A DNA stretch of 64,000 nucleotides from Deltaproteobacteria bacterium (GTDB lineage: Bacteria > Desulfobacterota > Binatia > HRBIN30 > CADEER01). The notes beneath the pieces were generated by a model. The model was given only the letters and a program-made list of their open reading frames with translations, ran no database searches and was not told the origin of the DNA. Positions within the stretch are counted from its first letter, which is position 1. Every line of letters begins with the position of its first letter. The position numbers and the translations under genes are program-made. Below, piece after piece: positions 1 to 10,512 of this stretch. The stretch lies in assembly GCA_029262455.1 (NCBI GenBank), contig JAJCZJ010000088.1:396273-460272 (forward strand), given 5' to 3'.

Positions 1-1522
1 CGACCATATCCTCTTCGGTGATCAGGTCCTCGGCGAGTATCTCGTTCTCGTGTTCGAGGATCTCCGTACGCCGCGCATCTCCGAAAAGCTCCTTCACCTC
101 ACCGAGCTCTCGCACGATGATCTTTTCGACCTCCGCAGAGTCGGCGAGGATTTCCCTGTACCGTGCGATCAGCTTCGTGACCTCGCGGTGCTCCTCGAGA
201 ATCTTGTCTCGCTCGAGGTTCGTCAGTCGCTGCAGGCGCATGTCCAGAATCGCCTGTGCCTGCAGCTCGGAAAGCGAGAACGTGCTCATCAGCCCTTGCT
301 TTGCCACCGCCGGATCGCTCGCCGCACGAATCAACGCAATCACTTCGTCGAGCGCATCGAGGGCAATCCGCAGGCCCTCGAGAATGTGCAAGCGTTCCTC
401 GGCCTTGCGCAGATCGTATCGCGTGCGCCGGGTCACCACTTCTCGACGGTGATCGAGGAACACACGCAGAGCTTCTTTCAGGGTCAGCAGCTTCGGTCGT
501 CCCTCGACGATCGCCAGTAGGTTGATGCCAAACGACTCTTGCAGCGCCGTCAGCTTGTAGAGCCGGTTCAGAACGATTTCGGGCACGGCATCGCGCCGCA
601 GCTCGATGACCATCCGCATGCCGTGCCGATCGGACTCATCGCGGAGATCCGAGATCCCTTCGATCTTCTTGTCGTTGACGAGTTCCGCCATCCGCTCGAT
701 CAGCCGAGCCTTGTTCACTTGGTAGGGCAGCTCGGTCACGATGATCCGACTTCGGCCGGTCTTCTCGTTTTCCTCGATTTCGGTTCGTGCGCGCATCTTC
801 AGCACACCGCGGCCGGTCTCGTAGGCCTCGCGAATCGCAGCTTTTCCGTGAATAAACCCGGCGGTGGGAAAATCCGGGCCGGGGATGTGCTGCATCAGCT
901 CCAAAATCGTGATGTCCGGATTCTCGATCAGAGCAATCAAGCCATCGACCACCTCATCGAGGTTGTGTGGCGGGATGTTGGTCGCCATCCCGACCGCGAT
1001 TCCCGAAGAACCGTTGATCAGTAAATTCGGAACGCGTGCCGGAAGAACAACCGGTTCGACGATCGTATCGTCGTAGTTCGGTATAAAATCGACGGTCTCA
1101 CGATCGATATCGGCCAACAACTCGCTGGCGATCCGCGCCATGCGGACCTCGGTGTAACGCATCGCTGCCGCCGAGTCGCCGTCGACCGAGCCGAAATTTC
1201 CCTGCCCGTCGACCAACGGATAACGCAGCGAAAAATCCTGCGCCATGCGGACGATCGTATCGTAAACCGCCGTATCGCCATGGGGGTGGTACTTACCGAT
1301 TACGTCTCCGACGATACGCGCCGATTTCTTGTAGCCCCGGTTCCACTCGTTGTTGAGGTCGTGCATCGCGAACAGCGACCGCCGATGCACCGGCTTGAGG
1401 CCGTCCCGCGCATCCGGCAAGGCACGACCGATGATGACGGACATTGCGTAGTCCATGTAGGACTGACGCATCTCGTCTTCTATCGAAACGGGTAATCTGT
1501 CACCCGCACCGGTTTCGTCCAT
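1..1522 (-). CDS. gyrA: DNA gyrase subunit A (3' end cut by window edge)
   Basis: Type IIA topoisomerase subunit that breaks and rejoins DNA and works with GyrB as A2B2 to introduce negative supercoils. The ATG at 1520-1522 opens a frame that runs off the left edge after about 507 codons, so the winged-helix, tower and coiled-coil regions are present and the C-terminal beta-pinwheel lies outside. The catalytic tyrosine is about Tyr123 in AAAMRYTEV. The quinolone-determining segment reads HGDTAVYD, with Thr84 at E. coli Ser83 and Asp88 at Asp87. Threonine is a common natural residue here and is not evidence of acquired resistance. gyrB lies 123 bp upstream on the same strand. Identity is certain; only the C-terminal end is unseen. 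Confidence 0.97.
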   Translation of the reverse strand, partial: MDETGAGDRLPVSIEDEMRQSYMDYAMSVIIGRALPDARDGLKPVHRRSLFAMHDLNNEWNRGYKKSARIVGDVIGKYHPHGDTAVYDTIVRMAQDFSLRYPLVDGQGNFGSVDGDSAAAMRYTEVRMARIASELLADIDRETVDFIPNYDDTIVEPVVLPARVPNLLINGSSGIAVGMATNIPPHNLDEVVDGLIALIENPDITILELMQHIPGPDFPTAGFIHGKAAIREAYETGRGVLKMRARTEIEENEKTGRSRIIVTELPYQVNKARLIERMAELVNDKKIEGISDLRDESDRHGMRMVIELRRDAVPEIVLNRLYKLTALQESFGINLLAIVEGRPKLLTLKEALRVFLDHRREVVTRRTRYDLRKAEERLHILEGLRIALDALDEVIALIRAASDPAVAKQGLMSTFSLSELQAQAILDMRLQRLTNLERDKILEEHREVTKLIARYREILADSAEVEKIIVRELGEVKELFGDARRTEILEHENEILAEDLITEEDMV

Positions 1523-1645
1523 CACTACCCTTCCTTAACCCCAAGCTGTCGTTGTCGATTGCTCGAGATCTCGCGGAGAATTCTGTCGCTTCGGAACGTA
1601 TCTCCGCCTACCCCGAAGCCTCCCAAGGTCGCGGGGCTCCTAGTC

Positions 1646-4072
<2,427 letters not shown>

Positions 4073-4259
4073 TTAACCCCTATCCAGAAGCTGAATAATC
4101 CAGCGTTTGTTAAGTAGTGGAGAGTACCATGGAAGGGGTTGCGGGTAAAGCCGGTGAACTAAACGCAAACTATTGATTTTAAAAGGAATATTGGTCCGAT
4201 TCCAGAAGCGGTGATCGGCGCCTCTCAGAACCGCAAATGGGCCTATTTACAACGCCGTT
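4073..4259. other. dnaN-gyrB gap without recF
   Basis: The 187 bp between dnaN and gyrB carry no open frame of useful length and no Walker-type ATPase remnant. In many bacteria recF occupies this place. A low-GC stretch around 4155-4200 probably carries the gyrB promoter on the minus strand, but I see no convincing -35/-10 pair. Confidence 0.6.
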
Positions 4260-5372
4260 CTAGAGCCTCATTGGCATCACGATATAACAGTAGTCTGATT
4301 CTCCATCGAGGCGCACAACACCCGGGCTCACTTCGTCGTTCAAGCCAATCTCGATCTGGGTTTCAGACGATACGACAGACAGCAAATCGATCAGGTAACG
4401 AGCGTTGAATCCGACGTGCACCGCACCGCCACTGTAGTCGACCTCTATTTCCTCGCTCCCCTCGCCAACGTCCGGATTGATCGATGAAAGCTCTAGGGTG
4501 CCCTTCGTAACGTCGAGCTTAACGCCTTTCGTTCTCTCGCTGGAAACGATGGAAACACGCCGCAGAGCTGCCAACAGCGATCCAGCATCGAGCTTCACGA
4601 CCTTCGGAGATTTCTTCGGCACCACTTGGTTGTAGTCGGGGAACTCCCCCTCGATCAGCCGCATGGACATCTCGACAGGACCGCGGGTCACGTACGCCAC
4701 CCCGTCACCGACGACGAGTTCCAGATCGTTTTCTTCGCTCTCTAGAATCTTGCGCATCTCGCCCACCGCTTTGCGCGGGATGATCGCTCCCGGGCCGTTG
4801 GACGCCCCTTCAATCGGACGAGTGATCATCGCCAAGCGGTGACCGTCCGTCGCAACGATCCTCAGCGACCCATCTTCTGTTCCCTCGACCAGAATGCCGT
4901 TGAGGCTCACCCGCGTCTCGTCAGAAGAAATTGCGAAAGACGTATATCCCAACATCTCTGAGAGCGTGTCCGCGCTGACCTGGACTGCCAGTCGAGCTCC
5001 GTCCGACGTCACTTTCGGCATCTCTGGAAATTCTCGCGGATCGAGTCCAACGAGACGATACTTCCCTTTGCCTGCCTTCACCTCGATCCAGTTGTTGTCC
5101 TTGCCGGAAATGGAAATGTCTCCGTCAGGAAATTCGCGCACCATCTCGTACAACTTGCGAGCTGAGGCGGTGACCGATCCGGGCGTCTTAACCTTGCCAA
5201 TGCACGCTCTTCGCACTCCGATTTCTTGATCGGTCGCGGAGATCGTAACCGTGCTACCAGCCGCTTCCATCAACACGTTGCTGAGGATCGGTATCGTGGT
5301 TCGTCGCTCGACAATTCCTTGGCAGAGGTACAATCCCGCCAAAAGCTCATTCTTCGAGATGCTGAATTCCAT
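4260..5372 (-). CDS. dnaN: DNA polymerase III beta sliding clamp
   Basis: Ring-shaped processivity factor that tethers DNA polymerases to the template. The 370 residues make three beta-clamp repeats, the usual length. The N-terminus MEFSISKNELL and the C-terminal VMPMRL, which forms part of the partner-binding pocket, are typical. It lies directly downstream of dnaA on the minus strand; the 235 bp between them hold the origin candidate. The ATG start is fixed by the family N-terminus. Nothing in the protein looks unusual. Confidence 0.98.
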   Translation of the reverse strand: MEFSISKNELLAGLYLCQGIVERRTTIPILSNVLMEAAGSTVTISATDQEIGVRRACIGKVKTPGSVTASARKLYEMVREFPDGDISISGKDNNWIEVKAGKGKYRLVGLDPREFPEMPKVTSDGARLAVQVSADTLSEMLGYTSFAISSDETRVSLNGILVEGTEDGSLRIVATDGHRLAMITRPIEGASNGPGAIIPRKAVGEMRKILESEENDLELVVGDGVAYVTRGPVEMSMRLIEGEFPDYNQVVPKKSPKVVKLDAGSLLAALRRVSIVSSERTKGVKLDVTKGTLELSSINPDVGEGSEEIEVDYSGGAVHVGFNARYLIDLLSVVSSETQIEIGLNDEVSPGVVRLDGESDYCYIVMPMRL

Positions 5373-5432
5373 CTTCAGGCTCCACCCGTTCGTTTTTTTC
5401 CCTACTATTACTCTAATTTAGTCGGAAAAGAA

Positions 5433-5457
5433 TAGTAGTAGTAGGGCCTGTGGATAT
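5433..5457 (+). other. Putative basal unwinding element: DnaA-trios, GC patch, DnaA box
   Basis: The plus strand has four TAG triplets (5433-5444), a GGCC patch (5445-5448) and TGTGGATAT (5449-5457), a DnaA box on the opposite strand. This order of DnaA-trio, GC-rich cluster and DnaA box is the described bacterial origin unwinding element, where DnaA loads from the box onto the trio strand. An imperfect inverted copy of the trio run lies at 5401-5412. Confidence 0.7.
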
Positions 5458-5544
5458 GGGGAAATCGTTGTCGCAGTAGGGATCTTCGTGATTCGGACTG
5501 GGGAGGAACGGGGCGGAAATCTTCTCGTTTGCGATGCGATGCGA

Positions 5545-5577
5545 TTTTCCACACACGTCGTGCACGGGTTATCCGCA
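5545..5577 (+). other. Two near-consensus DnaA boxes
   Basis: TTTTCCACA at 5545-5553 and TTATCCGCA at 5569-5577 each differ by one base from TTATCCACA and point the same way, 15 bp apart. They are probably DnaA binding sites of the origin. Confidence 0.65.
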
Positions 5578-5607
5578 TAGTTTCCCCAAACAGTTCACAC
5601 CCATTTT

Positions 5608-6969
5608 CTAAGAATCTGGTGAGGTGAGCTGAGCTTCCAGTTTGTCGATGGTTTCGCGAAGTGTTGGATCGTGTTTGAGTCGTCGTTCGATCACTTTGGT
5701 TGCATGGATGACGGTGCTGTGATCGCGCCCCCCGAAGCGTGCTCCGATCACGGGAAACGACGCGTCTGTATGGCGCCGGCACAAAAACATGGCGATCTGG
5801 CGCGGGTTGGAAATGTGACGAGTTCGACTTTTTGAAATGAGTTCGACACGGCCAATATGAAAATAGGAACCGACGGCTTCCTGAATCGACTCGATGTTGA
5901 TGCCGTGCGAGAAACGGCTATCGACAAACGACTTGAGTGCTTCGCGCGCCAGATCGATATTGATGGGAGAACCGTTCAGGGATGCGTGTGCACTGAGCCG
6001 AGTCAGGCTCCCTTCTAGCTCTCGAACGTTCGATTCGAACGTCTCCGCAAGAAATAGTGCGACGTCCGATGGAAGAGCGAGGCCCTCGTTTTCTGCCATC
6101 TTCTCCAGAATAGCCAAACGCGTTTCGATGTCGGGCGCTTGGATATCGGCGATCAGCCCACTTTCGAATCGATTGCGCAGCCTCTCTTCGAGGTCGGGAA
6201 TCTCTTTCGGAAACTTGTCCGAGGTGAGGACGATTTGTTTGCGACTTTCGTAGAGGGAGTTGAACGTGTGGAAGAACTCCTCTTGAGTGCGTTCGCGACC
6301 GGCCAAGAACTGCACGTCGTCGAGGATGAGAAAGTCGACTTGACGAAATCTCCTCTTGAATTCTTCCATTCGATCACGCCGCAGACTCGTGATGAGTTCG
6401 CTCATGAACGAGTCTGAGGACAGGTAGACCACCCGCGTGCCCGGATTCCGGTCGAGGACATCGTTGCCGATCGCACAGGCGAGGTGGGTCTTCCCTAGAC
6501 CAACACCACCGTACAAGAACAGGGGGTTGTAGGTCTCACCGGGCTGTGTTGCGACAGCCTGCGCCGCTGCGTTGGCGAACTGATTGCTCGCTCCAACGAT
6601 GAAATTTTCGAAAGTGTATTTCTCCTGCAAAGCTGCCCGATCCCGTGTTGTCCGGTCGGGTCGCCCGATTGGGCGAGGGGATGGGAAGAGTTCCTGCTGG
6701 CCGCCTCTGGCGACACTGATGTTGAGGTGGCGCAGGACACCTCCGCTGTGTTGAGCCAGCGAGCCCTCGATGAGCTTTCCGTAGCGCTTGCGCGCGAGGG
6801 CGGCGGTGGCCGCGTCGGGAGCTTCGGCTGTGAAGGTATCTCCCTCGCGCCCGAGAGGTCTCAGGCTGGCGATCAGCTGTTGTGATTCGTCGTCACTTAC
6901 GAGCGACGTTACCGACTCGACAGCTTGGCTCCAGGTCGGATGATCATTCGTCGACAGACCCTTATCCAC
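5608..6969 (-). CDS. dnaA: Chromosomal replication initiator DnaA
   Basis: AAA+ initiator that binds DnaA boxes and melts the origin. Motifs seen include Walker A GGVGLGKTHL, Walker B FLILDDVQF, and the domain IV DNA-binding signature GARFGGRDHSTVIHATK. Domain I is short and weakly conserved. Two starts are possible: TTG at 6987, which lacks a ribosome site, and GTG at 6969, which has GGTGGG about 10 nt upstream. I prefer GTG, giving 453 residues. That GTG lies inside a perfect DnaA box (6962-6970), so DnaA binding would cover its own start codon. It is the first gene of dnaA-dnaN-gyrB-gyrA. Confidence 0.97.
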   Translation of the reverse strand: MDKGLSTNDHPTWSQAVESVTSLVSDDESQQLIASLRPLGREGDTFTAEAPDAATAALARKRYGKLIEGSLAQHSGGVLRHLNISVARGGQQELFPSPRPIGRPDRTTRDRAALQEKYTFENFIVGASNQFANAAAQAVATQPGETYNPLFLYGGVGLGKTHLACAIGNDVLDRNPGTRVVYLSSDSFMSELITSLRRDRMEEFKRRFRQVDFLILDDVQFLAGRERTQEEFFHTFNSLYESRKQIVLTSDKFPKEIPDLEERLRNRFESGLIADIQAPDIETRLAILEKMAENEGLALPSDVALFLAETFESNVRELEGSLTRLSAHASLNGSPINIDLAREALKSFVDSRFSHGINIESIQEAVGSYFHIGRVELISKSRTRHISNPRQIAMFLCRRHTDASFPVIGARFGGRDHSTVIHATKVIERRLKHDPTLRETIDKLEAQLTSPDS

Positions 6970-6970
6970 A
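6962..6970 (+). promoter_or_regulatory. Perfect DnaA box over the dnaA start
   Basis: TTATCCACA, an exact consensus DnaA box, overlaps the preferred GTG start of dnaA (6967-6969). Self-regulation by DnaA is known in several bacteria; its use at this site is inference. Confidence 0.75.
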
Positions 6971-6987
6971 GGCGAGGTCCCACCCAA

Positions 6988-7241
6988 TTACAAAATAAAT
7001 CAAGGGGTTACGAGAAGTAGCCACAAGAGATTCCACAGTAGAATCCACAGGTCCTGTGATGCGAACAGAATGAAATTTTGGTGTGGCGGAAAAGGCGCTG
7101 GTAGCGCGGGTCCGGAGACTTATCGGTTTCGAAAAAATTGGGCAAGGGAGAAGGAAGGAAAAGTGGCGCTTGGCGGCGAAAAAGCTGATGTGGCACGACG
7201 TGTCGTAATGGAGATGGGGTTGGTATAGCCACAAAGGAGTG
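6988..7241. promoter_or_regulatory. Divergent dnaA/hemL promoter region
   Basis: About 250 bp between the two divergent genes. It contains a low-GC block (6987-7003) and weak box-like motifs GATTCCACA (7029-7037) and GAATCCACA (7041-7049), which depart from the DnaA consensus by two or three bases. No clear sigma-70 promoter stands out on either strand. Confidence 0.4.
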
Positions 7242-8525
7242 ATGGCGAAGACATCTGAGAAGCTTTTTGCGGCAGCGTGTGAGGTGATTCCAGGGGGCGT
7301 CAACAGCCCAGTTCGGGCGTGGAAGGCAGTTGGTGGGGCGCCGCTTTTCATTCAACGCGCGTCGGGATCGAAGGTGACGGACGCGGACGGAACAGATTAC
7401 ATCGATTATGTCGGATCGTGGGGTCCGATGATCCTCGGTCACTCGCATCGAAGTGTTCTTCAGGAAGTGCAGAACACACTGCGGGAAGGAATGAGTTTTG
7501 GCGCACCGACCGCGCGCGAAATTGAAATGGCGCGGCGAATCTGTTCGATCGTCGACTCTGTCGATAAGGTGCGTTTGGTCAATTCCGGTACTGAGGCGAC
7601 GATGACTGCGCTACGCATCGCTCGAGGCTTCACTGGACGCGACAAGATTCTCAAGTTCGAGGGCTGCTACCACGGTCACGCTGACTCGCTGTTGGTCCGG
7701 GCAGGGTCGGGTGCATTGACCCTCGGAGTCCCTGATAGCGCTGGGGTAACGAGTGGCACATCGAGCGATACGTTGTTGGCGAAGTTCAACGATATCAAGG
7801 GAGTAGCTCGTTGTTTCGAGGCGCACGGACCCGAGATTGCGGCGCTCATTGTCGAGCCCATTGCGGGCAACATGGGTGTGGTGCCGCCGGCTAGCGGATT
7901 CCTGGAAGGCTTGCGCGAGTTGACGCAAACCCATGGCGCCCTGTTGATCTTCGACGAAGTCATGACCGGATTTCGCGTTGGTCTTGAGGGTGCCCAGGGA
8001 CTGTATGGGATCTGTCCCGACTTGAGCTGTTTTGGCAAGGTTGTTGGCGGGGGAATGCCGCTCGCAGCGGTTGGCGGACGTTCTGAGGTCATGGAAGTGC
8101 TGGCGCCACTGGGTCCGGTATATCAAGCGGGCACCTTGTCGGGGAACCCGCTGGCCGTCGCGGCGGGATTGGCGACACTCGACCAGATCGGGCAGCCGGG
8201 AGTTTATGATCGTCTGGAGCGCAGCGCGGCACGCCTCGAGGAGGGATTGTGTCGCATTATCGCTGATCGCAGCATCGTTGCGTGTGTCAATCGGGTTGGG
8301 TCGATGTGGACATTGTTCCTCGGCGTCTCCGAAGTCGCGGATTTTGACGCTGCGAAAAGAGGTGATCTGGAGATGTTCTCTCGCTTTTTCCACGCGATGC
8401 TGGAGCGAGGCATCTATATGGCACCGTCGGCGTTCGAGGCCGCATTTGTGTCGCTGGCGCATAGCGACGACGACATCGACGCGACGATCCGTGCGGTCGA
8501 CGAGTCTCTTGCCGCGATTGCCTGA
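7242..8525 (+). CDS. hemL: Glutamate-1-semialdehyde 2,1-aminomutase
   Basis: PLP enzyme of the C5 pathway that converts glutamate-1-semialdehyde to 5-aminolevulinate for haem and other tetrapyrroles. It has 427 residues, the usual length. The N-terminus has the family motif IPGGVNSPVRAW, the PLP pocket has GCYHGHADSL and FDEVMTGFRVG, and the Schiff-base lysine is in SCFGKVVGGGMP. ATG 7242 follows AAGGAG (7234-7239) by only 2 nt, closer than normal. GTG at 7239 is in frame but would overlap that site. The frame cannot extend far upstream and the family alignment supports a start here. atpZ follows after 14 nt. Confidence 0.97.
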   Translation: MAKTSEKLFAAACEVIPGGVNSPVRAWKAVGGAPLFIQRASGSKVTDADGTDYIDYVGSWGPMILGHSHRSVLQEVQNTLREGMSFGAPTAREIEMARRICSIVDSVDKVRLVNSGTEATMTALRIARGFTGRDKILKFEGCYHGHADSLLVRAGSGALTLGVPDSAGVTSGTSSDTLLAKFNDIKGVARCFEAHGPEIAALIVEPIAGNMGVVPPASGFLEGLRELTQTHGALLIFDEVMTGFRVGLEGAQGLYGICPDLSCFGKVVGGGMPLAAVGGRSEVMEVLAPLGPVYQAGTLSGNPLAVAAGLATLDQIGQPGVYDRLERSAARLEEGLCRIIADRSIVACVNRVGSMWTLFLGVSEVADFDAAKRGDLEMFSRFFHAMLERGIYMAPSAFEAAFVSLAHSDDDIDATIRAVDESLAAIA

Positions 8526-8539
8526 GGAGAATCTGGCAG

Positions 8540-8761
8540 ATGGCGGTTCGTAAAGAGACGGTAGTGGCCGGCGCGAGTTTCGTCGGTATGGGGTTTAGTC
8601 TCGGGGCAACGGTGTTCGCAGCCATCTGGGCCGGCAATTGGCTGGATGAGCGACTAGGCACCTCTCCCCTATTCTTACTCGTACTGTTGGTGGCAGGGCT
8701 TTTTGGGTTTACCAAGAAGCTGTTGTGGATGGTGCAGCCGAAAGACAAGCGGCGCCGGTGA
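8540..8761 (+). CDS. atpZ: AtpZ-type ATP synthase accessory protein
   Basis: A 73-residue protein with two predicted membrane helices (about residues 15-35 and 42-62) and a basic tail, matching the AtpZ/AtpI accessory family encoded ahead of atpB in many bacteria. These proteins are thought to assist F0 assembly or ion handling. A GAGGAG ribosome site overlaps the hemL stop region, so hemL and the atp genes are probably co-transcribed. atpI follows after 3 nt. Confidence 0.8.
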   Translation: MAVRKETVVAGASFVGMGFSLGATVFAAIWAGNWLDERLGTSPLFLLVLLVAGLFGFTKKLLWMVQPKDKRRR

Positions 8762-8764
8762 AAC

Positions 8765-9139
8765 ATGGCGGTCGAACTCGAGCGGATCGAACGAGTCCAC
8801 CTGGGGCTGATCGGAGCCGCCAGCTGTGCCGGCTGGGCCACGGGCTGGATGGGGCCGGGCAGTGTCGCCCTTGGTGGTGGGGTCATGGCGGCGAATGTCT
8901 GGCTGCTCAAGACAATCTCTAGAAGGGTATTGACGCCAGGGGCTTCAGAACGACCGGGGGTGGTCTTGCTTCTCGTGCTCGCAAAGTTTTCTATCTTCCT
9001 GGCGCTGTTGGGAATCATGTTCTGGCGGATGCCGCTCGATCCCATGGCGTTTGCAGCAGGTGCCAGCCTTCTCATGGTGGCGTGTTTGTGGGCTGCCATG
9101 ATGTCGGGTTCGGAAGATTCGTCGCAACAATCGGGGTAA
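8765..9139 (+). CDS. atpI: ATP synthase subunit I-like membrane protein
   Basis: A 124-residue protein with about four hydrophobic helices, sitting between atpZ and atpB, in the position and size of the ATP synthase I-chain. The family is thought to help build the c-ring. A conserved basic Lys-Thr-Ile-Ser-Arg-Arg segment lies between helices two and three. Sequence conservation is low in this family, so the call rests on topology and context as much as on motifs. Confidence 0.75.
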   Translation: MAVELERIERVHLGLIGAASCAGWATGWMGPGSVALGGGVMAANVWLLKTISRRVLTPGASERPGVVLLLVLAKFSIFLALLGIMFWRMPLDPMAFAAGASLLMVACLWAAMMSGSEDSSQQSG

Positions 9140-9151
9140 GGAGATCAGGTC

Positions 9152-9850
9152 GTGGAACACGGATTTACTTGGATGTCGTATGTACCGTTGCTTCCAGAGC
9201 ACACTGCGACGGCTCTGTTGGTTGCAATACTATTGTTGATTGGGGCTAGCCTGGCGGGCCGGCAAATTGGCGAAGCCACGGATCCGGTGGTGCCAGACGG
9301 GGGCTTCTCGCTGCGCAACCTGTTCGAGATTTATCTCGAGGGCTTCCAAACGATGCTGATCGAGCCTGTGCTCGGGGCGGAGGGCCGCAAGTACCTGCCC
9401 TTCTACGCGTCGTTGTTCCTCTTCATTCTGGTCAACAACCTGCTCGGCTTGATTCCTGGCTTCTCCCCGGCGACCAGCAACGTCAACACCACGCTGGGAC
9501 TCGGGATCTTGTCATTCGTGATGTACAACTACTACGGCTTCAAGGCGTCTGGCGCGAGCTATCTCAAGCACTTCCTCGGGCCTGTAATCTGGATGGCTCC
9601 CCTGATGGGAACGCTTGAGATTATCGACCACATGATTCGTCCGATCACGCTCAATTTGCGCCTGATGATGAACATGTTCGCCGACCACCTTGTTCTAGAT
9701 ATTTTCACAAACCTAACTTACCTCGTCATTCCTGTGGTGTTTCTGGCGCTGGGGACGTTCGTGTCGATCGTACAGTCGTACGTGTTTACGTTGCTCAGCC
9801 TGGTGTACGTCGGTATGGCGACGACGCACCACGATGAGGAACACCACTAG
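9152..9850 (+). CDS. atpB: ATP synthase F0 subunit a
   Basis: Membrane stator subunit forming the ion half-channels against the c-ring. The essential arginine is in the helix ITLNLRLMMNMF and the upstream segment GLIPGFSPATSN matches bacterial subunit a. It has 232 residues, the usual length. The GTG start has AAGGAG 8 nt upstream; ATG at 9173 is a weaker alternative. The C-terminus is His- and acid-rich (THHDEEHH), which is unusual but short. atpE follows after a 144 bp gap. Confidence 0.96.
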   Translation: MEHGFTWMSYVPLLPEHTATALLVAILLLIGASLAGRQIGEATDPVVPDGGFSLRNLFEIYLEGFQTMLIEPVLGAEGRKYLPFYASLFLFILVNNLLGLIPGFSPATSNVNTTLGLGILSFVMYNYYGFKASGASYLKHFLGPVIWMAPLMGTLEIIDHMIRPITLNLRLMMNMFADHLVLDIFTNLTYLVIPVVFLALGTFVSIVQSYVFTLLSLVYVGMATTHHDEEHH

Positions 9851-9994
9851 GGAATCGCACCGAGCAGCGTCGGAGCGGCGCTGGCCGAACCAATTCGTAT
9901 TGAATGAGCGCAACGCGTGGGGCGTTGGTCGTGGAGGAAGAGGAGATGTGGGCCCCAATGGAAGCGTTTGCGCGTTAACAGAAGGAGAAGGAAC

Positions 9995-10309
9995 ATGTTC
10001 AACAAGATCAAAACTCTCGCGATTGCAGCCGTCGTCATGGGCGTAGCGCAGCCGGCGTTCGCAGCCCCGGGAAACAACCCGGCAGCAGCCGGATTCATCG
10101 CCCTCGCCGCAGGTCTCTGCATTGCGCTTGCGGCCATTGGTGCAGCCTATGGACAGGGCAAAGCGGTCGCGGCAGCGATGGAGTCCATCGGTCGCAACCC
10201 CAATTGTGCCGACAAGATTCAAACTCCGATGATCATCGGGCTGGCTCTGATGGAGGCGCTTGCCATTTACGCGCTGGTCATTGCTTTCTTCCTGCAAGGC
10301 AAGATCTAG
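9995..10309 (+). CDS. atpE: ATP synthase F0 subunit c with N-terminal presequence
   Basis: Proteolipid of the rotating c-ring, 104 residues. Two helices flank the polar loop motif GRNP, and the carboxylate is the Glu of LALMEALAIYAL. Unlike most c subunits it begins with a signal-like presequence ending VAQPAFA-APG, so the mature protein would be about 80 residues. Gln is present in the first helix (YGQGKA), as in sodium-type rings, but Ala and Leu follow the Glu where sodium rings have Ser/Thr hydroxyls. I therefore favour proton coupling. The start has GAAGGAGAAGG just upstream. The other F1F0 genes are not in the window. Confidence 0.95.
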   Translation: MFNKIKTLAIAAVVMGVAQPAFAAPGNNPAAAGFIALAAGLCIALAAIGAAYGQGKAVAAAMESIGRNPNCADKIQTPMIIGLALMEALAIYALVIAFFLQGKI

Positions 10310-10414
10310 TTAGTACGACTGATTCGCATTGGAACGGGTGGCGCGCGGACTAGCGCCGTCGTTCTCCTGGGCGGGATTGCCGCGTTGCGGCATCGGCCCA
10401 GATACCAACGATCG

Positions 10415-10444
10415 AAGGGCGGGACATATTGTCCCGCCCTTTAT
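10415..10444 (+). terminator. Terminator after atpE
   Basis: A perfect 11-bp stem, AGGGCGGGACA (10416-10426) and TGTCCCGCCCT (10430-10440), with a 3-nt loop and a short T run. It closes the hemL-atpZIBE unit before parB. Confidence 0.85.
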
Positions 10445-10512
10445 CGTTTGGAGAAATGCTTGTTATCGGGCGCGGCCACGTTCTATCATCCCGATGTGGT
10501 TGGAGTGGGGTG

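Larger units (their letters stand above)
5373..5607. other. Candidate oriC between dnaN and dnaA
   Basis: A non-coding gap between dnaA and dnaN, the classical site of oriC. It holds three near-consensus DnaA boxes: 5449-5457 (minus strand ATATCCACA), 5545-5553 (TTTTCCACA) and 5569-5577 (TTATCCGCA), each one base from TTATCCACA. A low-GC segment at 5396-5444 includes a run of TAG triplets next to the first box. Placement of oriC is inference from these signals and the gene neighbourhood. Confidence 0.8.
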
